A stretch of 64,000 nucleotides of DNA, from assembly GCA_021731405.1 (NCBI GenBank), contig JAKFXN010000001.1, positions 1 through 64,000 on the forward strand, given 5' to 3'. This stretch comes from Candidatus Parcubacteria bacterium (GTDB lineage: Bacteria; Patescibacteria; Paceibacteria; UBA9973; UBA918). The notes under the pieces are model-generated. The model made no database searches. It was given only the letters and a program-made list of their open reading frames with translations, and had not been told where the DNA came from. The translations under genes and the position numbers were made by a program. Position 1 is the stretch's first letter. Each line of letters begins with the position of its first letter. Shown piece by piece: positions 8,503-16,177 of the stretch.

Positions 8503-8952
8503 CTACTGAAAAAGCCCCTCTCAGGGCTTTTCCAGTAACTCAAGTCTTACTTTAGCTTTAGTAAGACTTCAGATGACGTGCTAGTAGAAATTACAGAGCA
8601 GCGTAAGCTGCGACATAATTTCTTTATGCTCGTAGACACTACTTTCGACTTCCGGAGGAGAAAGTGGTGTATGAAGTCATACTTTTAGTATGACTTCAGT
8701 CTCTTTGCTAGTAGAAAGTAATGACTGAACTTGTTCAGGAATATACTTTCTTTATGCCCGCAGATAAAAAAATAGCCCTTCCAAGGGCTATTTTTTTATA
8801 TTAAATCTTATTTTAATAAGATTTAAGTCTCCGTGCCCCATAAACAAGAAGTTGCGAAAGCAACGACTATGTTTATGGTGTGCGAGACGCTTATGAAAAA
8901 GTCCCTCTCAGGACTTTTTCATAAGCTGAAGTCTTACCTTAGTAAGACTTCA
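8503..8952 (-). repeat. Modular hairpin array, about 3.5 units of three hairpins (A-B-C), period about 127 nt
   Basis: Read on the minus strand, three hairpin types repeat in the same order. Type A (~26 nt, ~11-bp stem, 4-8 nt loop) is at 8927-8952, 8801-8826, 8672-8698 and about 8540-8571. Type B (~38 nt) is at 8889-8926, 8763-8800, 8634-8671 and about 8503-8538. Type C (62-64 nt, nested stems) is at 8827-8888, 8699-8762 and 8572-8633. A-to-A spacing is 126, 128 and 127 nt. The stem sequences differ between units while pairing is kept: A starts TGAAGTCTTAC, TTAAATCTTAT or TGAAGTCATAC, each with its complement. The first A hairpin contains the rpoD stop codon. No reading frame or mobile-element gene is present. 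B at 8763-8800 also resembles a terminator. Confidence 0.8.
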
Positions 8953-10300
8953 GCCGTCTCGCCTTCTCGTGCTGTCGAATCTTCTCAAGCGCTTTAGCTT
9001 CAATTTGACGAATACGTTCTCGTGTAACACCAAACTCCTTTCCTACTTCCTCTAAGGTATGGTATGTACCATCAAGTAAACCATGTCGCATTTCAAGAAT
9101 CTTTCGTTCCTTTTCAGAAAGAGTATCGAGAATCTCGGTGATTTGGTCCGTCAAAATACTGTGTGCCACTTCTTGATCAGGAGAAACAATCTTATCGTCT
9201 GAAATGAAGTCTGACAGTCTTGAACGGTCATCATCGTCACCAACCGGAAGTTCAAGTGAGATAGTGTCCTGACTAATCTTTTCGATTTGGTAAATCTTTT
9301 CTACCTCAACTCCCATTTCAGTAGCAATTTCTTCTGGCATTGGATCGCGACCGAGGTCTTGAGACAGACGTCGTGATACCTGCTTGTACTTAGCCATAGT
9401 CTCCACCATGTGCACTGGAATACGAATAGTTCGTGACTGGTCAGCAAGAGCACGAGTAATAGCTTGGCGAATCCACCACGTAGCGTAGGTCGAAAACTTA
9501 AAGCCCTTTGTGAAGTCGAACTTATCTACTGCCTTAAAGAGACCAAGGTTTCCTTCCTGAATAAGGTCAAGCAGTGTCAGGTCTGGTGAACGTCCCACAT
9601 ACTTCTTCGCAATCGAAACTACGAGACGAAGGTTTGCTCGTGCGAGCAAGTTACGCGCTTCTTCATCACCATCAACGATACGCTTTGCAAGTGTTCGTTC
9701 TTCTTGTGCGTTTAGAAGTGGGTACTGTCCGATTTCGCGTAGGTACATCTGGATAGAGTCGTAACCACTATCACTTCGCTTGAAGGCGTTCTTCTGGGCA
9801 ATGATGTCGATACTAGGATCATCTCCGAGCATTCCACCACTCTGAAGCACATCAACACCGGCCACTGAAAAGCGGTCATAGAGTACATCTAGGAAAGAAA
9901 TATCCTTCTCAATTTCTGGAAATGAACGAAGAAGTTCATCAAAGGTCACGTATCCGCGTTCACGCCCTAGACGCATTAATTCAGCCGCCTTCATCTCAAG
10001 AATCTTTTCACTCTTGGTAAGAGGAACTTTCTTAACAGGCTTTACTGGCTTAACAACCTCCTTCTTCGCAGCAACTTTCTTTACTGGCTTTGGAGCGACT
10101 TTCTTTACTTTCTTAACAACTTTTTTGGTTGTTTTTTTAGTAACTTTTTTGACCGCTTTTTTAACGGCTTTCTTTACCACTTTCTTTACTGCTGCTTTTG
10201 ATTTAGCCTTCGCTTTTGTAGCAATTGGCTTTTTTGTTTTTTTAGTAACGGTTTTGACCGCTTTTTTAACTGCTTTTTTTGTGGCCTTTTTGGTAGCCAT
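8939..10300 (-). CDS. rpoD: RNA polymerase primary sigma factor (sigma-70) with lysine-rich N-terminal tail
   Basis: The housekeeping sigma factor, which directs RNA polymerase to -10/-35 promoters. The C-terminal ~270 residues carry regions 1.2 to 4.2: DSIQMYLREIG, the region 2 core (LRLVVSIAKKYVGR, FSTYATWWIRQAITRA) and the region 4.2 helix-turn-helix TLEEVGKEFGVTRERIRQIE near the end. The first ~95 residues are almost entirely Lys, Ala, Val and Thr (repeats such as KKAVKK and KKVAPKPVKK) and look like a histone-H1-like tail in place of an acidic region 1.1. The stop codon lies inside the first hairpin of the downstream array. The gene is separated from dnaG by 75 nt. Confidence 0.95.
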   Translation of the reverse strand: MATKKATKKAVKKAVKTVTKKTKKPIATKAKAKSKAAVKKVVKKAVKKAVKKVTKKTTKKVVKKVKKVAPKPVKKVAAKKEVVKPVKPVKKVPLTKSEKILEMKAAELMRLGRERGYVTFDELLRSFPEIEKDISFLDVLYDRFSVAGVDVLQSGGMLGDDPSIDIIAQKNAFKRSDSGYDSIQMYLREIGQYPLLNAQEERTLAKRIVDGDEEARNLLARANLRLVVSIAKKYVGRSPDLTLLDLIQEGNLGLFKAVDKFDFTKGFKFSTYATWWIRQAITRALADQSRTIRIPVHMVETMAKYKQVSRRLSQDLGRDPMPEEIATEMGVEVEKIYQIEKISQDTISLELPVGDDDDRSRLSDFISDDKIVSPDQEVAHSILTDQITEILDTLSEKERKILEMRHGLLDGTYHTLEEVGKEFGVTRERIRQIEAKALEKIRQHEKARRLKSY

Positions 10301-10375
10301 AGTTCCACAACTATACAGAAAATATGAAAAAAGTCCAGTAGCATCCTTAAAATACTGGCTTTTTTGCCTCTTATT

Positions 10376-12115
10376 TTATTTTATAATTTCAACGGTATAT
10401 GGTGGCTGTTGAAGTGCTTTTTGTAACTCTCCAATAGTTTTTAATTGGGTTAGTTCAGCTTCAGCATCAACCCCTCCCTGCAATTTTTCCTGCTCTTCAC
10501 GCGCGGCCTTGAGACGAATACGTGCCACCAAGTCACGGAACTTTGTCAGATTATGGACCAGTTCTTCTTCAAATACTTTACGAGGATTTTTATCCAAAAA
10601 TGATTCCATTCTAAACAAAACCTCAGCTCTGGCTGGGGGAAGCACCTGTTCTTCCAATGCTTCTATAGTTTCTCCTGTAATGAGCATGAGTTGTTCTTTT
10701 ACTCTATCAGCAATTTTTGTTTCAAACAGAGGCAACACCGCTAGGAGGTATGTCAAATCTGACTGGTACCGTTTTTTTATTTCTGGTGCCGCAACTGGTT
10801 TGATTGTCGGTCTTACTTCTATCGCCCCAGTACTCTTACTCTCGCGCAAACGCTCAACCTCAAAATGAATAGCGTCTTTTGTTGTCCTCAGAGCTTCCGC
10901 CACTTTCCCTTCAAAGTGATCTTGATCAATGTAGTTTGGCAGAAGTACGATATACGGCAACACCTCCTCGCGCGCGCGGAGCTTAAGTGTTCGCTCATCA
11001 AGACCTTGTGACAGAAGTACTTCAAGCAAGAATTCAATCACGTGCACAGACTTACCAATAAGGTGTTTATACTCGCGAGGATCTTTAAGTACGATATCAG
11101 CTGGATCTTTTCCACCTACCAAAAGGGCTACTTTCACATCAAGTCCGCGCTTGAGCATAATATCGGCTGAGCGCTTCACCGCTGCAATACCCGCCTTATC
11201 CGAATCAAGTGCTAGTACAACACGATTTGAAAACCGCTCAAGGAGATGCACATGCTCTGGGGTAAGTGCCGTTCCAGACACCGCCACTGTGTTGCTGTAG
11301 CCAGCCTGATGACTCATCACCACATCAAACTGCCCTTCAACAATGAGTGAAAAATCGAGCTGTCTAATTCCCTGCTTGGCTTTATCATAGCCATAGAGCA
11401 ACTCTGATTTTTTATAGAGTTCAGTTTCCGGAGAGTTTACATACTTCGGTACATCAGGACCACTTTCCATCGTTCGTCCCGAAAAACCAACCACCCTGCC
11501 ACTCTGGTCAAAGAGCGCAAACATAATCCGATTACGAAAAACATCATACGAGTCTTTCCCTTTCTCACTGAGTTTTATGAGTCCTGCCTTGAGCATTTCT
11601 GCTTCGGTGTAACCTTTTGTGAGCAGGTGTTCTTTTACCACACCCCAGCTTGATTGTGGGGGTCCAGACACAAACCCGATACGCCATTTTTCTATAGTAT
11701 CTTCTTTCACTCCTCTTTTTTCTAAGTACGCAAGTGACTCAGGAGACTTCTTAAGCTCTGCTTGATAAAACGTCGTTGCGTCTTCTAAAATGGCATACAA
11801 TCTATCTCGTTCACTCTTTTTCTGTGGCGAAACTGGCACCAGCTCCACATTAGCTTTAGCTGCCAAAATCTTCAGGGCTCCCTTGAAGTCCACACCCTCT
11901 ATTGCTTCAATAAAGGTGAACATATCGCCGCCAGCACCACAGCCATAACAGTGATACATCCCACGTTCTGGTGAGACATTGAATGACGGTGTCTTTTCGC
12001 TATGAAATGGGCACCGAGCCTTCATGTGTTTGCCGGCTCGAGTCAATTCCACATAAGCCGAAACAACATCAATAATATTGAGCCTGTCCTTAATTTGTTG
12101 TACCGCATCGCTCAT
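10376..12115 (-). CDS. dnaG: DNA primase DnaG
   Basis: Synthesises RNA primers for chromosome replication. Order of domains: CHC2 zinc finger (C35, H38, C56, C59 in CPFHSEKTPSF and MYHCYGC), the primase core with the TOPRIM elements IVEGQFDVV and LALDSDKAG, and a C-terminal helical region that would bind the replicative helicase. The product is 579 residues. The ATG at 12115 (MSDAVQQIKDRL) matches the usual DnaG start. A perfect TATAAT on the minus strand ends 10 nt upstream of it with no Shine-Dalgarno, so the message is nearly leaderless. Upstream in-frame ATGs would lie in the promoter. dnaG and rpoD adjoin as in the classical macromolecular synthesis operon, without rpsU. Confidence 0.95.
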   Translation of the reverse strand: MSDAVQQIKDRLNIIDVVSAYVELTRAGKHMKARCPFHSEKTPSFNVSPERGMYHCYGCGAGGDMFTFIEAIEGVDFKGALKILAAKANVELVPVSPQKKSERDRLYAILEDATTFYQAELKKSPESLAYLEKRGVKEDTIEKWRIGFVSGPPQSSWGVVKEHLLTKGYTEAEMLKAGLIKLSEKGKDSYDVFRNRIMFALFDQSGRVVGFSGRTMESGPDVPKYVNSPETELYKKSELLYGYDKAKQGIRQLDFSLIVEGQFDVVMSHQAGYSNTVAVSGTALTPEHVHLLERFSNRVVLALDSDKAGIAAVKRSADIMLKRGLDVKVALLVGGKDPADIVLKDPREYKHLIGKSVHVIEFLLEVLLSQGLDERTLKLRAREEVLPYIVLLPNYIDQDHFEGKVAEALRTTKDAIHFEVERLRESKSTGAIEVRPTIKPVAAPEIKKRYQSDLTYLLAVLPLFETKIADRVKEQLMLITGETIEALEEQVLPPARAEVLFRMESFLDKNPRKVFEEELVHNLTKFRDLVARIRLKAAREEQEKLQGGVDAEAELTQLKTIGELQKALQQPPYTVEIIK

Positions 12116-12160
12116 AAGTAGCGCCATTATACTGCATTGACTGAACAAGCGCACAAATAC

Positions 12161-12189
12161 TTGACTTTTTTCATAAAATATGCTATTAT
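12161..12189 (+). promoter_or_regulatory. Promoter of the 48-residue membrane peptide gene
   Basis: TTGACT (12161-12166), a 17-nt spacer and TATTAT (12184-12189) preceded by TGC, an extended -10. It drives the small gene at 12236 and leaves a leader of about 40 nt that carries the AGGAG ribosome site. Confidence 0.75.
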
Positions 12190-12235
12190 ATAAAAAGTAA
12201 TCTTTGTGTTCCACTCACCTTTTCAGGAGCTCATC

Positions 12236-12382
12236 ATGAGAATCATTGGTTCCATCATCTTTGTTGTTGGCGCTGTTGGGTACTACTTTGCCGGCCCCAT
12301 CGTTGGCGAAGGTGTGAGCGGCTGGTTCACCCCCACCTTCCTCGGCCTCGGCATCGTCATCGGTTCGTTCGCGAACGAATGA
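12236..12382 (+). CDS. Small membrane peptide, 48 residues (hypothetical)
   Basis: Encodes MRIIGSIIFVVGAVGYYFAG and a second hydrophobic stretch TFLGLGIVIGSF, joined by a short glycine-rich turn, so two short membrane helices are likely. I do not recognise a family. Support for a real gene is good despite its size: a near-consensus promoter at 12161-12189, AGGAG 6 nt before the ATG, a TGA stop, and a terminator 17 nt after the stop. It lies on the plus strand between the minus-strand dnaG and rpoC. Its codons are richer in G and C than those of dnaG. The minus-strand frame over the same bases is rejected. Confidence 0.7.
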   Translation: MRIIGSIIFVVGAVGYYFAGPIVGEGVSGWFTPTFLGLGIVIGSFANE

Positions 12383-12398
12383 ACATCCTCCATTCCAC

Positions 12399-12432
12399 AA
12401 CCCCACAAACCTTGCGTTTGCGGGGTTTGTTT
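12399..12432 (+). terminator. Terminator of the 48-residue membrane peptide gene
   Basis: AACCCCACAAAC (12399-12410) pairs with GTTTGCGGGGTT (12416-12427) with one A/C mismatch, followed by a T-rich stretch. Confidence 0.8.
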
Positions 12433-12450
12433 TATTTACACAGGCATATA

Positions 12451-12484
12451 AAAACAGCGGCACCGTGAGGTGTCGCTGTTTTTA
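12451..12484. terminator. Terminator downstream of rpoC
   Basis: AAAACAGCGGCACC and GGTGTCGCTGTTTT form a stem around GTGA, flanked by A and T runs. It lies 9 nt beyond the rpoC stop and should end the rpoBC transcript. Confidence 0.8.
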
Positions 12485-12492
12485 TTGATTTA

Positions 12493-15400
12493 TTATTTCT
12501 GGAGGCGTTGCATCTCCTCAATCATGTCAAACTTCTTACTTCCCTTGAAGCCTGAGCCAGCTGGGATAAGTTTACCGATGATCACGTTTTCCATGAGACC
12601 AGCAAGATTGTCATGACTTCCCTTCACTGCTGCGTTAATGAGAACGCGAGTTGTGTTTTGGAATGAAGCCGCTGAAAGGAAGCTCTTTCGAGAGAGTGAC
12701 GTTTCAGTAATACCCAAGATGAGTCTATCTGCCTTTGCCACTTCACGCCCTTCTTCCTTAAGCTTGTTGTTTGCTTCAACGAAGATCCATTCTTCTACTA
12801 CATCTCCTACTGTGAAATGACTTTCACCTGAAGCGGTAATCTTCACTCGTGACATCATCTGCTTCACGATAAGTTCAATGTGCTTTCGAGCAATGGTCAC
12901 ACCCTGTAGTTCGTAAATCTTGTTTACTTCCGAAATGATGTAGTCCTGAGTTACTTCCTGTCCACCAAACTTAAAGAGTTCTGGCAGAAGTGCTGAACCG
13001 TCTGTAAGAAGTTGTCCTTGCTTCACCGTATCTCCCTTTGAGACCGTTACCACACGACGGTAGTGTACTTCGTACTCGATATTGTCTTTCTTCTTTGGTG
13101 CACCCTTAGCGGTCATATCTGGCGCAACTACAATCACCTTCTCACGTCCTTCAGTTCGAATATCAACCACAATTCCTTCTGCCTTAGAAACCACTGCAGG
13201 AATCTTTGGTTGACGCTTTTCAAATACTTCTTCTACACGCGGCAAACCTGAAGTTACGTCTCCACCGACTGACGCAGCTCCTCCGGCATGCTTAGTGTTC
13301 ATCGTGAGCTGTGTACCTGGCTCTCCAATCGCTTGGGCAGCTACCGTACCTACCGCTTCTCCGATATCCACCATTTGGTTTGTAGTGAGGTCAATACCGT
13401 AACAGTGCTGACACACACCTCGAAGTGTCTTACAAGTCATCGGTGAACGTACTACTACTGATTCAGTAGTAGATTCTTCTACTGAAAGTGCATTGAGTCG
13501 TGATAGGAGATGACCCTTAGGGAAGATAACGTTACCCTTAGAATCAACTGCATCTTCAGACAAGATACGTCCCTTGATAGCCTTTGAGAAAGCGATCTCA
13601 ATACCTGAAGCAGACACACGTCCAATTCGAACTCCAGCCTTAGTCTTACAATCAGACTCAGTCACAATAGCGTCTTGCGCTACCACGAAGAGACGACGAG
13701 TAAGGTATCCAGCCTTTGCTGTTTGGAGCGCTGTGTCGGCTAGTCCTTTACGTGAACCGTGAGTAGTGTTGAAGTACTCAATTGGTGACATACCTTCCTT
13801 CATTGAAGAAAGAATCGGGAATTCGATTGTCTCACCACGAGTGTTCACGATAAGACCCTTCATACCAGCCATCTGAGCAATCTGTCCGAGAGATCCTCGA
13901 GCACCAGACTTCCACATTTCGTAGGCTGAACCGTTTTCATCAAGTGTCTCTGGGAGTACACGTTCGATTTCTGTCTTAGCGCGATGCCAGATTTCAACAA
14001 TCATACGACGGCGTTCATCGCGAGAAATAAGTCCTTCGTCATAAGCGGCGAAGATACCTCGTTCTTCTCCACGAGCCTTTTCAAGAATTGCTCCCTTTTG
14101 CTTTGGTACAGACACCTCATCAATACCCCACGTAGTTCCTGAAAGTGTTGCGTACTTAAGTCCAAGCTTCTTAAGCTTGTCGACAATTGGCGGCACAGCT
14201 TCTGGACCTCGGGCATCAATAATGTCGATAATTACCGTAAAGAGAGTCTTTTGTACAATCACGTCGTTAATGAAGTCATGGTCTGACGGAAGTACACTGT
14301 TGAAGATAAGTCGTCCAACAGTTGTTTCAAAAATCTTTCCTTCGTACTGTTGGTACTTCTCTGTTTCAGTCGCCAGTACGTGTACCTTTGCGCGGAAATC
14401 AATCACACCATAGTCATGCGCGTTGATAGCGTCGTTTGGTGAAGAGAAGTACTTTCCTTCTCCCTTGGCTCCTGGAATCTCTTTAGTCATCCAGTATGCT
14501 CCAAGTGCCATATCAAGTAGCTTTTCAGACACAACCGGCTCTGCCGATCCTGGCTTCAAGATGTTCTTGTTAGCTGAGATGATTTCTCGAGCTTCCATCT
14601 GCGCTTCGTCAGATAGTGGTACGTGAACGGCCATCTGGTCACCGTCGAAGTCGGCGTTAAACGCGCGACAAACAAGCGGGTGAACCTGGATAGCGTTACC
14701 TTCAATCAGTACCGGGCGGAACGCCTGGATACCCTGACGGTGCAGTGTTGGAGCACGGTTAAGGAGTACGTGCTTATGCTTAATCACGTTTTCCAAAATT
14801 GCCCATACTTCAGGTACTCCGTCTTCAATCAAACGTCCTGCGCCACGAATGTTGTAGGCAAGCTCTTGTTTGAGGAGCTGTGCAATCACAAACGGTCGGA
14901 AGAGCTCAAGGGCCATGTGCTTTGGCAGACCACATTGGTCGAGCGCAAGCTCCGGTCCAATCACAATCACAGAACGTCCAGAGTAGTCCACACGCTTTCC
15001 GAGTAGGTTCTGACGGAAGTATCCTTGCTTACTCTTAAGGTAGTCAGACAGAGACTTCAAAGGTCGGCGTTGTGCCTGACTCATGGCAGAGTACGCACCA
15101 CCGCCATGACGAATAGAGTTGTCGATAAGAGCATCTACCGCTTCTTGCAAGATACGCTTCTCGTTTCGGAGGATAACGTCTGGTGCCTGAATATCGATAA
15201 GCTTCTTAAGACGGTTGTTTCGGTTAATCACTCGACGATAGAGGTCGTTGAGGTCTGATGAGGCATGTCGTCCTCCTTCAAGTGCCACCATTGGGCGGAT
15301 TGCTGGTGGGATAACTGGGATACGGGTAAGGAACATCCATTCAGGACGAACGCCAGCTTGGGTCATGCCACGGATAAGTGATAGGCGCTTGTCGAGCTTT

Positions 15401-16167
15401 GCTCGTTCCATGGCGCCAGCTGTCTCACGCTCTGTTTCAAGACGCTTCACAAGCTCAGTAAGGTTTACTAACTTGAAGAGGTCGAAAATAGCCTCAGCAC
15501 CGATACGCGCTTCAAAGAGCGTACTGTATTTAATTGAAAATCGGTGGAAACTAGCTTCATCAAGTACAACGCCAGGATTAAGACCTTCAATCTCCTTCTT
15601 CATGTCTTCCATGCGAGTCTTGAGTGCTTCCTTAGCGTCTTCGTTCTGAAGAATCTTTACTTTGGTTTTGTATTCAGTGTCGAGTTCTTTGAGTAATCGT
15701 CCTCGATCATCTTCACTTACTTTAGTGACAATGTACCCAGCGAAGTAGATAACTTTTTCTACTGACGCTGCGGTGATACCAAGAATCATAGCGATTCGAC
15801 TTGGCACACCACGGAGGAACCAGATGTGTGATACCGGGATACAGAGGTCGATATGCCCCATTCGTTCGCGACGAACAATAGCACGCGTTACCTCCACTCC
15901 ACACTTCTCACAAACGATACCCTTATAACGAATACCGCGGTACTTCTTACAAGAACACTCGTAGTCTTCTACTGGTCCAAAGATTCTCTCGTCGAAAAGC
16001 CCGTGCTTTTCAGGACGCTGAGTTCGGTAGTTGATTGTTTCCGGCTTTGTGACTTCTCCGTGTGACCATTCGAGAATAGTTTCTGGTGAAGCGAGCTTGA
16101 GGCTGATTTCAGTGAAGTTCGGCGTAGCTGGAGTATGTTTATTGAACGATGTTGGTGTTGTAGACAT
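12493..16167 (-). CDS. rpoC: RNA polymerase beta' subunit
   Basis: Largest catalytic subunit of RNA polymerase, 1224 residues. Visible hallmarks are the N-terminal zinc-binding cysteines (CSCKKYRGIRYKGIVCEKCG), the active-site motif NADFDGDQMAVHVPL that holds the catalytic Mg2+, and the bridge-helix/trigger-loop region with RKGLADTALQTAKAGYLTRR. A second zinc site is seen at CKTLRGVCQHCYG. The length is near the minimum for bacteria, without large lineage insertions. It starts 10 nt after the rpoB stop, so the two are co-transcribed. Confidence 0.98.
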   Translation of the reverse strand: MSTTPTSFNKHTPATPNFTEISLKLASPETILEWSHGEVTKPETINYRTQRPEKHGLFDERIFGPVEDYECSCKKYRGIRYKGIVCEKCGVEVTRAIVRRERMGHIDLCIPVSHIWFLRGVPSRIAMILGITAASVEKVIYFAGYIVTKVSEDDRGRLLKELDTEYKTKVKILQNEDAKEALKTRMEDMKKEIEGLNPGVVLDEASFHRFSIKYSTLFEARIGAEAIFDLFKLVNLTELVKRLETERETAGAMERAKLDKRLSLIRGMTQAGVRPEWMFLTRIPVIPPAIRPMVALEGGRHASSDLNDLYRRVINRNNRLKKLIDIQAPDVILRNEKRILQEAVDALIDNSIRHGGGAYSAMSQAQRRPLKSLSDYLKSKQGYFRQNLLGKRVDYSGRSVIVIGPELALDQCGLPKHMALELFRPFVIAQLLKQELAYNIRGAGRLIEDGVPEVWAILENVIKHKHVLLNRAPTLHRQGIQAFRPVLIEGNAIQVHPLVCRAFNADFDGDQMAVHVPLSDEAQMEAREIISANKNILKPGSAEPVVSEKLLDMALGAYWMTKEIPGAKGEGKYFSSPNDAINAHDYGVIDFRAKVHVLATETEKYQQYEGKIFETTVGRLIFNSVLPSDHDFINDVIVQKTLFTVIIDIIDARGPEAVPPIVDKLKKLGLKYATLSGTTWGIDEVSVPKQKGAILEKARGEERGIFAAYDEGLISRDERRRMIVEIWHRAKTEIERVLPETLDENGSAYEMWKSGARGSLGQIAQMAGMKGLIVNTRGETIEFPILSSMKEGMSPIEYFNTTHGSRKGLADTALQTAKAGYLTRRLFVVAQDAIVTESDCKTKAGVRIGRVSASGIEIAFSKAIKGRILSEDAVDSKGNVIFPKGHLLSRLNALSVEESTTESVVVRSPMTCKTLRGVCQHCYGIDLTTNQMVDIGEAVGTVAAQAIGEPGTQLTMNTKHAGGAASVGGDVTSGLPRVEEVFEKRQPKIPAVVSKAEGIVVDIRTEGREKVIVVAPDMTAKGAPKKKDNIEYEVHYRRVVTVSKGDTVKQGQLLTDGSALLPELFKFGGQEVTQDYIISEVNKIYELQGVTIARKHIELIVKQMMSRVKITASGESHFTVGDVVEEWIFVEANNKLKEEGREVAKADRLILGITETSLSRKSFLSAASFQNTTRVLINAAVKGSHDNLAGLMENVIIGKLIPAGSGFKGSKKFDMIEEMQRLQK

Positions 16168-16177
16168 AGATATTTAT

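Noticed and set aside
8581..8760. TTTCTACTAGC repeats in the hairpin array, reminiscent of Cas12a-type CRISPR repeats
   Set aside because: Only two copies, no constant repeat length, no unique spacers and no cas genes; the bases form one arm of the C hairpin.
8763..8800. Simple rho-independent terminator as the whole explanation of the region after rpoD
   Set aside because: The hairpin could terminate, but it is one of a set placed at regular 127-nt intervals, which termination alone does not explain.
10014..10412. A 132-codon plus-strand frame rich in Phe, Thr and Leu opposite the rpoD N-terminus
   Set aside because: It is the antisense of the lysine-rich repeats of rpoD and has no start signals.
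12215..12463. An 82-codon minus-strand frame opposite the 48-residue membrane peptide gene
   Set aside because: It has no ribosome site or promoter, its composition is odd (Asp/Glu/Gly-rich), and the opposite strand has a full promoter, Shine-Dalgarno and terminator.
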